64,000 nt of DNA from Thauera sp. (GTDB lineage: Bacteria > Pseudomonadota > Gammaproteobacteria > Burkholderiales > Rhodocyclaceae): assembly GCA_024710965.1 (NCBI GenBank), contig JANJTU010000065.1, positions 1-64,000 of the forward strand, written 5' to 3'. Under the pieces are notes generated by a model. It saw only the letters and a list, made by a program, of their open reading frames with translations, did no database searches and was not told the DNA's origin. The stretch's first letter is position 1; each line of letters begins with the position of its first letter. The translations under genes and the position numbers were made by a program. Below, piece by piece: positions 20,011-28,096 of this stretch.

Positions 20011-20733
20011 TCAAGCGACGCCCGGCCCGTCGTGCAGCCGCCGCGGCAGGATGCGCCGGTCGTGCAGCGCCGAAGCGGTCAGCCAGGCCTCCGCCCCGGC
20101 CGCCGCCGCGGCGGCCAGATCGGCTTCGTCACGGATCCCCCCTGCCCCGATCAGCCGCAGCGCCGGCGCGCGGCGACCAACCGCCTGCAGCGCATCGAGC
20201 GCCGGACCGTCGAAGGAACCGACCCGCTCCAGCGTCATGACGATGACGCGCGCCGGCCACAGGCCGGGCTCGTCCCAGCAGCCGGCGGGGTCCAGGGGCT
20301 GCTCGCCACGCCGGTCGAGCGACAGGATGCTGCGGCCGCGGTCGGCCAGCGCCGCACGCGCCGCCGCCCTGCTCGCGAGCGCCTCGCTGGCGAACACCGG
20401 GGTGACCCGCCCAGCCAGCCCCCCCAGGACTGCGCACAGCGTGGCGAAGCCGCCGACGTCGCGAAAGCCCGCGTCGAGCCAGAGCTGCAGGCGCGGATGT
20501 TGCGTGAGGAGCGCCACGATGAGCTCCGCCTGCACCGCCCCGCCGCCCAGGGCGTCGAGGTCGGCGACGTAGAGCGTGTCCGCCGCCGCGTAGTCGAGCA
20601 GGATACGTGCGACCGCGAGCGGCGCGCTCGTCCGGCACAGCGGCGAGACGATCGGACGATAGCGCTGGCGTTCGCCGCGCAGCGCGCGCACCACCTGGCC
20701 GCCCATCAGGTCGATAACCGGTACGATTTGCAT
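20011..20733 (-). CDS. HisA-like TIM-barrel protein of the H4MPT/methanofuran cluster
   Basis: A 240-residue protein of the HisA/HisF phosphate-binding TIM-barrel family. The N-terminus MQIVPVIDLMGGQVVRA and the C-terminal phosphate-binding LIGAGGIRDEADL are clear. A real HisA is expected in a histidine operon; this copy is instead in the one-carbon island, where HisA-like proteins of unassigned function are recurrent companions of H4MPT genes. A role in building the methanofuran or H4MPT cofactor is therefore likely, but the reaction is unknown. Its ATG (complement of 20731-20733) overlaps the first possible ATG of the divergent mfnD gene. Confidence 0.84.
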   Translation of the reverse strand: MQIVPVIDLMGGQVVRALRGERQRYRPIVSPLCRTSAPLAVARILLDYAAADTLYVADLDALGGGAVQAELIVALLTQHPRLQLWLDAGFRDVGGFATLCAVLGGLAGRVTPVFASEALASRAAARAALADRGRSILSLDRRGEQPLDPAGCWDEPGLWPARVIVMTLERVGSFDGPALDALQAVGRRAPALRLIGAGGIRDEADLAAAAAAGAEAWLTASALHDRRILPRRLHDGPGVA

Positions 20734-20737
20734 GGCA

Positions 20738-21808
20738 ATGAGAACGAGAGTCCTGATCTACGAATTCATCAGCGCCGGCGGCCTGGTCGATACCGCCGCC
20801 GGCGCCGAACAGGCTGCGCTGCTGGCGCAGGGTATCAGCATGCGCAACGCGCTGCTCACCGACCTCCACGCCGCGCCCGGCTTCGCCGCCACGCTCGCCG
20901 CTGCGGCGGACAGCCCCGGTGCACTGCTGCCGCCCGCGCTTGCCAGCTGCCCAAGCGTGCATCCACAGCGCGGCGAGCCGGCCGCCGCCTTCCTCGCCCG
21001 CGTGACGCCGGAGTTCGACCGAGTGTGGGTCGTCGCGCCGGAAACGGGCGGTATCCTGGGCGCGCTGTGCGAGGCCGTCGGCCCCGCACGCTGGGTTGGC
21101 TGCGAACGCAGCGCGATCGCGCTTTGCAGCAGCAAGTCGGCCACCCGCCGCCGCCTCGCCGCGCACGGCGTGGCCGTTCCTCCTGCCTGGCCGGCGCCGG
21201 AAGCCGGCACGGAAGCTGGGACGGAAGCGGCGCACTGCGCAGGCACGCCCGCGCCGCGGACGGGAACGGGCGGGCGCTGGGTCGTCAAGCCGGACGACGG
21301 CGCCGGCAGCGAGGACACGCGGCTGTTCGACGACCTCGCCGCGGCCTGCGCCGAAGCCGCAGCCCGCCTGGCGCAGGGCCGGCCGACGACGCTGGAAGCC
21401 TGGGTCGAGGGCGAGGCCCTGAGCCTGTCGCTGCTCTGCACCGCGGGCGGCGCGGAGCTGCTCTCGATCAACCGCCAGCACCTCGTCGTCGCCCCGGGCG
21501 GCGCGCTGCGCTACGAGGGGGTCAGCGGCGGCATCGTGCCGATCGACGGCGACGGCGCGCGCGCTTTCGCCCACCTCGCGACGCAGGTGCACGCGGCCGT
21601 GCCCGGCCTGCGCGGCTTCGTCGGCATCGACCTGGTGCGCACGGCAGACGGCCGTCTGGTGGTGATCGAGCTCAACCCCCGCCTCACCTGCGCCTACGCC
21701 GGCCTGTCGGCCCGCCTGGGGCGCAACGTCGCCGCCATCATCCTGGCCGCCGAATCGCCACCCGCGCCTTCGCGGTCGCCCCGTGCGGAGGTGGTCGATG
21801 TCGGTTGA
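20738..21808 (+). CDS. mfnD: Tyramine-L-glutamate ligase-like ATP-grasp protein
   Basis: An ATP-grasp protein of 356 residues from the ATG at 20738 (two more codons if the ATG at 20732 is used). The ATP-binding WVVKPDDGAGSEDT segment and the metal-binding VVIELNPRLTCAYAGL near the C-terminus are typical of MfnD, which ligates glutamate to tyramine in methanofuran synthesis; in methylotrophs the acceptor may be tyrosine-derived instead. No Shine-Dalgarno sequence is present because the divergent HisA-like gene starts four bases away. It overlaps the following mfnF-like gene by 11 bp, and mfnE follows, reconstructing the mfnD-F-E order. It precedes the coupling steps of methanofuran assembly. 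Confidence 0.85.
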   Translation: MRTRVLIYEFISAGGLVDTAAGAEQAALLAQGISMRNALLTDLHAAPGFAATLAAAADSPGALLPPALASCPSVHPQRGEPAAAFLARVTPEFDRVWVVAPETGGILGALCEAVGPARWVGCERSAIALCSSKSATRRRLAAHGVAVPPAWPAPEAGTEAGTEAAHCAGTPAPRTGTGGRWVVKPDDGAGSEDTRLFDDLAAACAEAAARLAQGRPTTLEAWVEGEALSLSLLCTAGGAELLSINRQHLVVAPGGALRYEGVSGGIVPIDGDGARAFAHLATQVHAAVPGLRGFVGIDLVRTADGRLVVIELNPRLTCAYAGLSARLGRNVAAIILAAESPPAPSRSPRAEVVDVG

Positions 21809-22853
21809 GCCCCCCGCCCACCGCGCCCCCATCATCGGCTGGGACATCGGCGGCGCCCACGTCAAGGCCAGCCTGGTCATCGACGGCCGCGTCCGCGACG
21901 TCGTGCAGTGGCCGGCGCCGCTGTGGCAGGGCCTGTCCCACCTCGACACGGCGATCGCCTCGACGCGCGCGCGCTGGCCGCAGTTCGGCACCGCCCGCCA
22001 CGCGGTGACGATGACGGCGGAGATGACCGACCTCTTCGACCACCGTGAAGCGGGCGTCCTCGCCCTCGCCGCCCACCTTGCCACTGCCCTCGGCGACGAG
22101 CTGCGCCTGTACGCCGGCGCCGCGGGCTGGGCCAGCGCTGCCGACGCCGGCCCGGCCTGGCAGTCGATCGCGTCGGCGAACTGGCTCGCCACCGCGCAGC
22201 TGGTCGCGCGCCGCGTGCCCGACGCGGTGCTCGTCGACGTCGGCAGCACGACCACCGACCTGATCCCGATCGACGCCGGCCAACCGGTGCCGGCCGGGCG
22301 CAGCGACGCCGACCGTCTGGTCAGCGGCGAACTCGTCTACCTGGGCGTGGTGCGCACGCCGCTGTGCGGCCTGGCGCGCCAGATCCGCTTCGACGACGAA
22401 CTGGCCAACGTGATGAACGAGCTCTTCGCCACCACCGCCGACGTCTTCCGCCTCAGCGGCGAGCTCGACCCGGCGCACGACCAGTATCCGCCGGCCGACG
22501 GCGGCGGCAAGGACGCGGCCGCCACACGGCAACGGCTGGCGCGCATGATCGGGCGCGACGCGCGCGAGGCCGACCCGGCCCAGTGGCGCATCTTCGCCGA
22601 ACACTGGCGGCAGGCGATGCTCGACGAGATCGGGCGCAACCTCGCCCGGGTCAGCGGGGGCGCCGATCCCGCGCGGCCGATCATCGGTGCCGGCTGCGGC
22701 GCCTTCCTCGCGCGCGCGCTGGCGCAGCGCCTGGAGCGGCCCTACTTCGCCTTCGCCGAGTTGGTCGAGGCGGAAGCGCAATGCGCCGCCTGGGCCGGCA
22801 CTTGCGCGCCGAGCGTCGCCGTCGCCCTGCTCTTCGCCGGCGAGGCTGCCTGA
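21798..22853 (+). CDS. mfnF: Methanofuran synthase-like protein of the hydantoinase/oxoprolinase fold
   Basis: A 351-residue protein with an ASKHA-like fold: the phosphate-binding IIGWDIGGAHVKAS motif lies at the N-terminus and a second one, LVDVGSTTTDLIPI, near residue 145. MfnF couples the tyramine-glutamate unit to the aminomethylfuran pyrophosphate. GGAG lies seven bases before the ATG at 21798; an in-frame GTG at 21783 is less likely. The gene overlaps mfnD by 11 bp and its TGA shares a base with the ATG of mfnE, so all three are translationally coupled. Assignment rests on fold plus neighbours, so the exact reaction in bacteria is inferred. Confidence 0.85.
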   Translation: MSVEPPAHRAPIIGWDIGGAHVKASLVIDGRVRDVVQWPAPLWQGLSHLDTAIASTRARWPQFGTARHAVTMTAEMTDLFDHREAGVLALAAHLATALGDELRLYAGAAGWASAADAGPAWQSIASANWLATAQLVARRVPDAVLVDVGSTTTDLIPIDAGQPVPAGRSDADRLVSGELVYLGVVRTPLCGLARQIRFDDELANVMNELFATTADVFRLSGELDPAHDQYPPADGGGKDAAATRQRLARMIGRDAREADPAQWRIFAEHWRQAMLDEIGRNLARVSGGADPARPIIGAGCGAFLARALAQRLERPYFAFAELVEAEAQCAAWAGTCAPSVAVALLFAGEAA

Positions 22854-23449
22854 TGTGGGTCGTCAAGCTCGGCGGCAGCCTCGACCGCGACCCCGCGCTG
22901 CGCACCTGGCTGGCGCTGCTGGCCGATTGCGGCGGCGGGCGGGTGGCGATCGTGCCGGGCGGCGGACGCTTTGCCGACGCGGCGCGCGAGGCGCAGGCGC
23001 ACTGGCGGGTCGACGATGTCGCCGCGCACAACATGGCGCTGCTCGGCATGGCGCAGACCGCGCAGCTGATGAAGGGTCTGTGCCCCGCGCTCGAGTGCGC
23101 GGACAGCGCCGCGGCCGTGCGCGACGTGCTGCGCCGCGGCCGCGTGGGGCTGTGGCAGCCGTTCGAGCTGCTGCGCAGCGAAGCGGACGAGCTGACGAGC
23201 TGGGACGTGAGCTCCGACAGCCTCGCCCTGTGGCTCGCGCGCGAACTGGGCGCGGCGCGGCTCATCCTGGTGAAGTCCTGCGCGCTGCCGCCGCGGGCCG
23301 GGCCGGACCAACTCGCCGCCCTCGGCATCGTGGACCGGCGCTTTCCGGCCTTTGCACGCGCAGCGGCGTGCCGTATCGACGTCCTGGGCCGCGACGCGGC
23401 CGACACCCTAGGTGGCGAGCTGCGGGCCACGGCCGCCTGTACCGACTGA
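22853..23449 (+). CDS. mfnE: Amino acid kinase-family protein, MfnE-like
   Basis: A 198-residue member of the amino acid kinase superfamily, short because it lacks regulatory domains. The N-terminal VVKLGGSL motif, the VAIVPGGGRFAD loop and the C-terminal LVKSCALPP segment match MfnE, which phosphorylates aminomethylfuran phosphate to the pyrophosphate used by MfnF. The ATG shares its first base with the mfnF stop (TGATG). The frame is open well upstream inside mfnF as a shadow only. It converges with mfnB across a 41-bp spacer containing degenerate short repeats. Confidence 0.84.
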   Translation: MWVVKLGGSLDRDPALRTWLALLADCGGGRVAIVPGGGRFADAAREAQAHWRVDDVAAHNMALLGMAQTAQLMKGLCPALECADSAAAVRDVLRRGRVGLWQPFELLRSEADELTSWDVSSDSLALWLARELGAARLILVKSCALPPRAGPDQLAALGIVDRRFPAFARAAACRIDVLGRDAADTLGGELRATAACTD

Positions 23450-23493
23450 CTCGCGGGAACTGACTCGCCGGGCTGGCTCGCCGGACGGACTCA
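23443..23493. repeat. Degenerate short tandem repeats at the mfnE/mfnB junction
   Basis: Units of the type GACTGACTCGC(C)GG recur about three to four times between 23443 and 23493 (GACTGACTCGCGG, ACTGACTCGCCGG, GGCTCGCCGG, CGGACTCAG). They span the 3' ends of two convergent genes. They do not form a clear terminator stem. Confidence 0.45.
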
Positions 23494-24222
23494 GCCCGCC
23501 ACGGCTGTGGTCGCAGCGGTGAGCACGCCCGCCGCCTGGTCGCGCCGCAGGCCTAGACGCACCGCCCTCACCTTGTCCGCGACGAGCCGGCCGGTGCGCG
23601 CACCCTCGCACACCGCGCTGCGAAAACCGGCGAAATCCGGCCGCAAGCGCCGCAGCCGCGGCAGGTCGGCGAGCGTGAGCGCGCCGGCAAGGCCGACGGG
23701 CTTGCCGTGCGTGCGGGCGCAGGCGACAAGCGTCGCCAGCACATCGGCCGGCATGCGTTCGAGCAGGCTGCCGCCGAGCTTGCCCTGCGTGTCGAGCATC
23801 AGCGCAGGAAACGGCAGCACGCAGGCCGCGGCGAAGAAGTCGGCGTCGAGCCCGTCGTCGGCGATGAACACCGGCACCACCGGCCGCGCGCAGCGTGCCA
23901 GGCTGGTCAGCAAGGCCTCCGCATCCATGCCGCCCGCACCCGGCACGCCCACCTTGACCAGGTCCACGCCGCAGTCGGCCACCGCTTCAACCTGCGCCAG
24001 GATGGCAGCCCTTGCGCCGGCGGGCAGGTCGCCGATCGTGGCGCTGACCATCAGCCGCGGGTGGCAAGGCCGCAGCGCGCCGAGGATCTCGCGGATGCGC
24101 GCCGGGGGCAGGCCACCGAGGGCGCCCGCGGTCGGCTCCTTGAGGTCGAGATAATCGACGCCGACTTCGGCCGCAAGCAGCGCTTCGGCGCCGTCGCGCA
24201 CGCTGACCAGCATCCGCGTCAT
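23491..24222 (-). CDS. mfnB: (5-formylfuran-3-yl)methyl phosphate synthase
   Basis: A 243-residue MfnB (DUF556) protein, the TIM-barrel enzyme that condenses two glyceraldehyde 3-phosphate molecules into the furan of methanofuran. The N-terminal MLVSVRDGAEALLA and YLDLKEPTAGALG motifs, with the Schiff-base lysine in the second, and the central VDLVKVG segment are diagnostic. The start ATG at 24222 overlaps the stop of the DUF447 gene by four bases, although the frame extends to 24273. It provides the substrate for mfnE, encoded convergently next door. The aminotransferase MfnC and the tyrosine decarboxylase MfnA were not found in the window. Confidence 0.91.
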   Translation of the reverse strand: MTRMLVSVRDGAEALLAAEVGVDYLDLKEPTAGALGGLPPARIREILGALRPCHPRLMVSATIGDLPAGARAAILAQVEAVADCGVDLVKVGVPGAGGMDAEALLTSLARCARPVVPVFIADDGLDADFFAAACVLPFPALMLDTQGKLGGSLLERMPADVLATLVACARTHGKPVGLAGALTLADLPRLRRLRPDFAGFRSAVCEGARTGRLVADKVRAVRLGLRRDQAAGVLTAATTAVAG

Positions 24223-24794
24223 GCCGCCCCCTGCGCGCCGGCGTGAAAGCGCTCGACCGCCTCGCACAGCCACTCCCAGGCCTCGAGTTCGTGCGGGCCG
24301 GCGGTCTTGTCGATGGCGATCTGCAGATAGGCCATCTCGCTGTCGACCTTGTCGCGCGGCAGCATGCCGAGCCGGCTCACCAGCACCGCGCCCTCGACCA
24401 CCGCGGCCTGCGCGCGGTTGAAGCCCGGGAAACCCCGATGCACCACCTCGCGCCGCCTTCGCATCGCCAGCACCGGGCGCAGCGCATCGTCCTGCGGGCG
24501 CACCAGTTCGAGCTCGACGTGAGCCAGCGCGGTCGCCAGGCGTCGGCCCGCAAAGCCGTCGAGCGGCAGCGTCGGCCAGTCGCGGCGGCCGGTGACGCAG
24601 CCGGCGAAGACGCGCACGTCGGTGCTCAGGTTGAGCACCGCACGCCCGGTGGCGAGCACGTTGTCGAGGGTGCGCGAGGGCTTGAACGGCATCATCAGCA
24701 CCTCATCGCCCTCGTAGCGGATGCCCATCGGCGCGAGGTGGACCTCGCCCGCGGGCGACTGCGTGGTGACGACGGTTTCGAAGATCATCGGCAT
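24219..24794 (-). CDS. DUF447 family flavin-binding-type protein
   Basis: A 191-residue DUF447 protein. It begins MIFETVVTTQSPAGEVHLAPMGI, a family signature, and has an alpha/beta barrel resembling FMN-binding split-barrel proteins. DUF447 genes occur in methanogens and H4MPT-dependent methylotrophs, which suggests a cofactor-related step, but no reaction is established to my knowledge. Two ATGs are possible (24794 and 24788); neither has a strong ribosome-binding site. It overlaps the low-complexity tail of the DHPS-like gene by 10 bp and mfnB by four, so the three are co-transcribed. Confidence 0.85.
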   Translation of the reverse strand: MPMIFETVVTTQSPAGEVHLAPMGIRYEGDEVLMMPFKPSRTLDNVLATGRAVLNLSTDVRVFAGCVTGRRDWPTLPLDGFAGRRLATALAHVELELVRPQDDALRPVLAMRRRREVVHRGFPGFNRAQAAVVEGAVLVSRLGMLPRDKVDSEMAYLQIAIDKTAGPHELEAWEWLCEAVERFHAGAQGAA

Positions 24795-26419
24795 GGAGAG
24801 GTCCCGGTTCGGCCGGCGGCCGCAGCGGCGGGCTCCGGCGGGTTTGGGGCGGCTGGTCTTGGGGCGGCTGGTTCCGGGTCCGCTGGGTGTGAGGCGGACG
24901 GGCCGGCGGCAGATGGACTGCCTGCGGACGGGGGCGCCGCCGGAGGCCTTGCAGCGGGCGGCTCGGCTGCGGGCGGTCCGGCCTCCGGCTCCCGCTTGAG
25001 TTCCAGCTCTGGCGCCTCGGCGCGCGGCGTCGCGGCCGGACGGGCGGCGCGTGTCGGGCCGGGCGCACAATAGGCAAGCAGGTCCTGCGCCGGGCGATCG
25101 GTGGCGCAACCCCAGTCGAGCGGCTGGTCCTGCATGTAGCGCTTGCCCAGCGCCCACGCAATCTCGGCGCGCGCGAGCTCGACGCCCATGTAGAAGGCGT
25201 GGCCGCCGTCGTGCTCGAGGCCGAGGCGGGGAAACAGCGCAAACGGATCCTGCGCCACGTGATGGCCGTCGCGGTTGTACACGTGCAGCCCGCGCGGCGA
25301 GACCTGCACGCGGAAGTTGGGGTCGCGCACGGCGGCGGCGGTCTCGGCGATCTCGGCCTCGGTGTCGGGGAACGGCGTCTTCGCGTGCACCGTCATCAAG
25401 TCATCACTGAAGCCCTTCGGCAGCGATTGCGTCTCGCGCGCGGCGTACATGATGCGGCGTGCGCGGTCGGCCTCGCGCACCGCGCGGCGGGCGTGGCCGC
25501 TGACCTGGGTGGTCAGCACCGCGGCGATGCCGAGCTCGGCGCCGATGCCGAACAGCACGGCGTTGATGCCGCTGGTGTCGGCCTCGGTGAGCTCGGTGAC
25601 GTTGCCCACCCCCATCATGATCTCGATCGCCGGATAGCGCGCGCGCAGGCGCTGGTAGCGGCACAGCGAGGCGAGCAGGCCGAACGGGATGGGGTCGAGG
25701 ATGGCGTCGGCGAGGAAGGGCCTGCCGCGCCGCTGCAGCTGCTCGATGGCGTCGTAGAGCGAGCGCTCGTCGGCCGGTTCGCGCGGGATCAGCACCGGCA
25801 CGGCCGCGGTCTCGTCGGCGAGCCACAGCGTGTCGGGGGTCAGGCTCAGCAGGTAATCCGCCCCCGCGCGGCCGCCGCGCAGCAGCTCCTGCGCGTCCAT
25901 CGAATCAACGCTGACACGGAATCCCTCGGCCTTCAGCGCGCGCACCGCGTCCTCGAGGTGGTCGAAGCGTGTCGCCGGCAGGCAGCCGAGGTCGATGACG
26001 TCGGCGCCGTCGGCGCGAAAGGCCTCGGCGCGGGCGAGGATGGCAGCGATGTCGAGGCGAGGCGCGTCGACGATCTCGGCGAAGATCAGCGTGTCGTGGC
26101 GCGACAGGTCCACCGCCTTGGCCGCGCGGTTGAAATGCTGCGGGATGTCCTTCAGTTCTTCCGGGCCGCGCTCCACCGGCAGGCCGTAGTGCGCCGACAG
26201 CGCCTCGAGGTCGCCGCGGCAGCGCCCCGGCACCAGGATGCGGTCGGTGCCTTCCGGCCGCTCGACGCGGCGGCGGATCATGTCGGCGGTCATCAGGCCG
26301 GCGACCTGCAGGCCGATCTCGCGCACTTCCCAGGTGAAGGGCGACGGTGCCATGGCGGCGAGCACCTTCTCCAGGTTGCGCTGCGCCAGGCGGCCGGTCA
26401 GGAAGAGGATGTGTTCCAT
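24785..26419 (-). CDS. Dihydropteroate synthase-like protein of the H4MPT pathway, with a Pro/Ala-rich tail
   Basis: A 544-residue protein with a DHPS-like TIM barrel, of the group associated with H4MPT synthesis, where the analogous step joins the pterin to a ribofuranosyl-aminobenzene unit. The pterin-binding-like DVIDLGCLPATRFDHLEDAV and later IMMGVGNVTELTEADTSGIN motifs are seen in mid-protein. The last 98 or so residues are almost only Pro, Ala, Glu, Ser and Gly, unlike the rest of the chain. The ATG at 26419 overlaps the end of the upstream flavoprotein gene by 22 bp. The frame open to 26902 is a shadow of that gene. The catalytic role is inferred from family and context. Confidence 0.86.
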   Translation of the reverse strand: MEHILFLTGRLAQRNLEKVLAAMAPSPFTWEVREIGLQVAGLMTADMIRRRVERPEGTDRILVPGRCRGDLEALSAHYGLPVERGPEELKDIPQHFNRAAKAVDLSRHDTLIFAEIVDAPRLDIAAILARAEAFRADGADVIDLGCLPATRFDHLEDAVRALKAEGFRVSVDSMDAQELLRGGRAGADYLLSLTPDTLWLADETAAVPVLIPREPADERSLYDAIEQLQRRGRPFLADAILDPIPFGLLASLCRYQRLRARYPAIEIMMGVGNVTELTEADTSGINAVLFGIGAELGIAAVLTTQVSGHARRAVREADRARRIMYAARETQSLPKGFSDDLMTVHAKTPFPDTEAEIAETAAAVRDPNFRVQVSPRGLHVYNRDGHHVAQDPFALFPRLGLEHDGGHAFYMGVELARAEIAWALGKRYMQDQPLDWGCATDRPAQDLLAYCAPGPTRAARPAATPRAEAPELELKREPEAGPPAAEPPAARPPAAPPSAGSPSAAGPSASHPADPEPAAPRPAAPNPPEPAAAAAGRTGTSPCR

Positions 26420-27063
26420 GTCAGCGCGAGTTCTTTGAGGCGGGCCTGCAGCAGGCGCTCGAGCGCGGTCGGCGTGTCGACGACATGGCAGTGGTCGATG
26501 CGGCGCAGGCGCTCGACGTTCTCGAGCTCGATGTTGCGCGGCTTGAGCTCGACCCATTCGTGCGGCGCCTTCGTCACCACCACCGGCTTCGTGTCGCAGG
26601 CGAGGACGAAGCCGGGAATCTCGAGCTTGCCGGCCTGGGCAAAGATGTTGGTCGGCAGCGTGTCGGAGATGCCGAAGGCGCACTTGGCGACCGTGTTGCT
26701 CGTCGCCGGGGCGATGATCACGGTGTGGTAGACGTCGCTGTAGAGCATGCCCACCGGCACCGAGCTCGCGGTCTTGTCGCGGAACACGCGGCAGCGCTCC
26801 TTGAGCTCCGCGACCGTGAAGCTGTACATCGGCAGCACCTCTTCGGCCGCGGCCGACAGGAAGAGGTCGAGGTTCGGCAGCCGCAGCGCGAGCTGCATGC
26901 ATTCGTCGAGGTAGTGGCCGGAGCCGGTCACCGCCCAGGCGAAGCGGCTGCGCCGCTCCATGTCGCCGGCGGTGCCGCCGGTCGGGTAGTGATCGTCATC
27001 GAGGGAGGGCGCGGCCAGCGTCGGCCCCGTTTCGTCCCGCGCCGGGTCTTGCGTATGCGACAT
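26398..27063 (-). CDS. Flavoprotein, AfpA/DmrB-like (dihydromethanopterin reductase family)
   Basis: A 221-residue flavoprotein of the HFCD fold. The FAWAVTGSGHYLDE start of the domain, the VIIAPATSNTVAKCAFGISDTLPTN FMN-binding segment and the CDTKPVVVT stretch resemble archaeal AfpA and bacterial dihydromethanopterin reductases, which reduce dihydro- to tetrahydromethanopterin. The first 30 residues are a variable extension. AGGA lies nine bases before the ATG at 27063; the frame is open to 27174 but passes into the repeat-containing spacer. It heads the flavoprotein/DHPS-like/DUF447/mfnB operon. Confidence 0.83.
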   Translation of the reverse strand: MSHTQDPARDETGPTLAAPSLDDDHYPTGGTAGDMERRSRFAWAVTGSGHYLDECMQLALRLPNLDLFLSAAAEEVLPMYSFTVAELKERCRVFRDKTASSVPVGMLYSDVYHTVIIAPATSNTVAKCAFGISDTLPTNIFAQAGKLEIPGFVLACDTKPVVVTKAPHEWVELKPRNIELENVERLRRIDHCHVVDTPTALERLLQARLKELALTWNTSSS

Positions 27064-27157
27064 CGAATGGTTCCTGCGAGGTTGCCCGCGCCGCGCGCAG
27101 CCTGCGCCGGCGTCGGGTTGCATCGTGATTCGCCCGTTCATCATACCCACATCAGGT

Positions 27158-27209
27158 GCACCGGGCCTAAGCACCGGGCCTAAGCACCGGGCCCTGGCAC
27201 CGGGCCTTG
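27158..27209. repeat. Four tandem copies of a 13-bp repeat in a divergent spacer
   Basis: GCACCGGGCCTAA (27158-27170, 27171-27183) is followed by GCACCGGGCCCTG (27184-27196) and GCACCGGGCCTTG (27197-27209), exactly in tandem. The array lies in the 315-bp spacer between the divergent flavoprotein and FolB-like genes, where both promoters must be. The rest of the spacer shows no gene. The array could vary in copy number and affect either promoter. Confidence 0.75.
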
Positions 27210-27378
27210 GCAGCGTGCACTAATCGTGCCGATGCCCCGCGCCCGGCGCACGCCATTGGCCCGTTTCTCGCTTCCGGTATACCCGACGCGGGCCGGGAGC
27301 GGTATCGTGCGCGGCGCGCCGGATTGTCCAGGGCTGTTCCCGCGCCCCGTTTCCCTGCCCTCTCCCGGAGCCCCGACC

Positions 27379-27894
27379 ATGCATGCCGACAACCTCGACC
27401 GCCTGATGTCCCAGCCCCTGCCGCTCGACACCAGTCGCGGCCGTCCTGCCACCTTGGACATCATCTTCATCAACGGTTTCGTCGGCGAGACCGTGATCGG
27501 CATCCACCACGACGAACTGCACGACACGCAGCCGGTGCGCATCGACCTCGCCGCCGGCCTGCCACGCAGCCTCGCCTGCGACACCGACCGCATCGGCGAC
27601 ACCATCGACTACAGCGTGGTGCGCACGGCGCTGCACGAGCTGTTGCAGACACACCGCTTCCGCCTGCTCGAGGCCTTTGCCGAAGGCATCGCCGCCCTGC
27701 TGCTGAACCGCTTCGGCGCGCACTGGGTGCGGGTCGGCGTGACGAAGCCGCGCAAGTTCGACGACGTCGAAGGCGTCGGTGTCGTCATCGAGCGCGTCCG
27801 CACCGTGCCACCGCGCCGCAGTCAGCCGTCCGACAGCGCGGAAGTCCTGAGCCTGCTCGGCACCGGCATGGTGCCGGGGCAAGACGGGCGCTGA
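27379..27894 (+). CDS. folB: Dihydroneopterin aldolase-like protein (FolB family)
   Basis: A 171-residue tunnelling-fold protein of the FolB family. The DIIFINGFVGETVIGIHHDE N-terminus carries the conserved glycine-isoleucine motif, and the KPRKFDDVEGVGVVIERVR segment contains the usual active-site lysine region. Canonical FolB is about 120 residues; both ends are longer here. CGGAG lies eight bases before the ATG at 27379, and the frame open from 27226 lacks a site. Pterin side-chain cleavage is shared by folate and H4MPT synthesis, and its place in the island suggests the latter. Confidence 0.83.
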   Translation: MHADNLDRLMSQPLPLDTSRGRPATLDIIFINGFVGETVIGIHHDELHDTQPVRIDLAAGLPRSLACDTDRIGDTIDYSVVRTALHELLQTHRFRLLEAFAEGIAALLLNRFGAHWVRVGVTKPRKFDDVEGVGVVIERVRTVPPRRSQPSDSAEVLSLLGTGMVPGQDGR

Positions 27895-28001
27895 CCGGCC
27901 GCGCCGGGGCCCGACCATCGCGCCGCTTCGCCGCCTCGGTTCCTTTCCCGTCCCCGCCCCTTCCCGCCTCGTCCGTCACCCAGGGCAGCACGGCAAGCGG
28001 C

Positions 28002-28038
28002 GCAAGAAAAAGCCGGAGACGACTCCGGCTCTTCTTGC
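28002..28038. terminator. Bidirectional hairpin terminator between folB and fae
   Basis: GCAAGAA-AA-AGCCGGAG-ACGA-CTCCGGCT-C-TTCTTGC forms an eight-pair GC stem with a four-base loop, extended by a seven-pair A/T-rich outer stem. The A-rich left and T-rich right flanks give a U-containing tail in both directions. It lies between two convergent genes, as expected of a shared intrinsic terminator. Confidence 0.8.
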
Positions 28039-28096
28039 AGCTGCGCCCGCCCGCCGCGGGCCGGACGGTGCCACGGCGGGCAGGCGCCGCCCCGGC

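Noticed and set aside
20011-20733. Authentic histidine-biosynthesis HisA
   Set aside because: No other his genes are nearby and the gene is embedded in the methanofuran/H4MPT cluster, where HisA-like proteins of other function are usual.
18472-22008. An 1178-codon plus-strand open frame antisense to fhcB and overlapping mfnD
   Set aside because: It is a shadow frame of high-GC genes: composition is dominated by Arg, Ala and Gly, no family motif is visible, and it contradicts well-supported genes on both strands.
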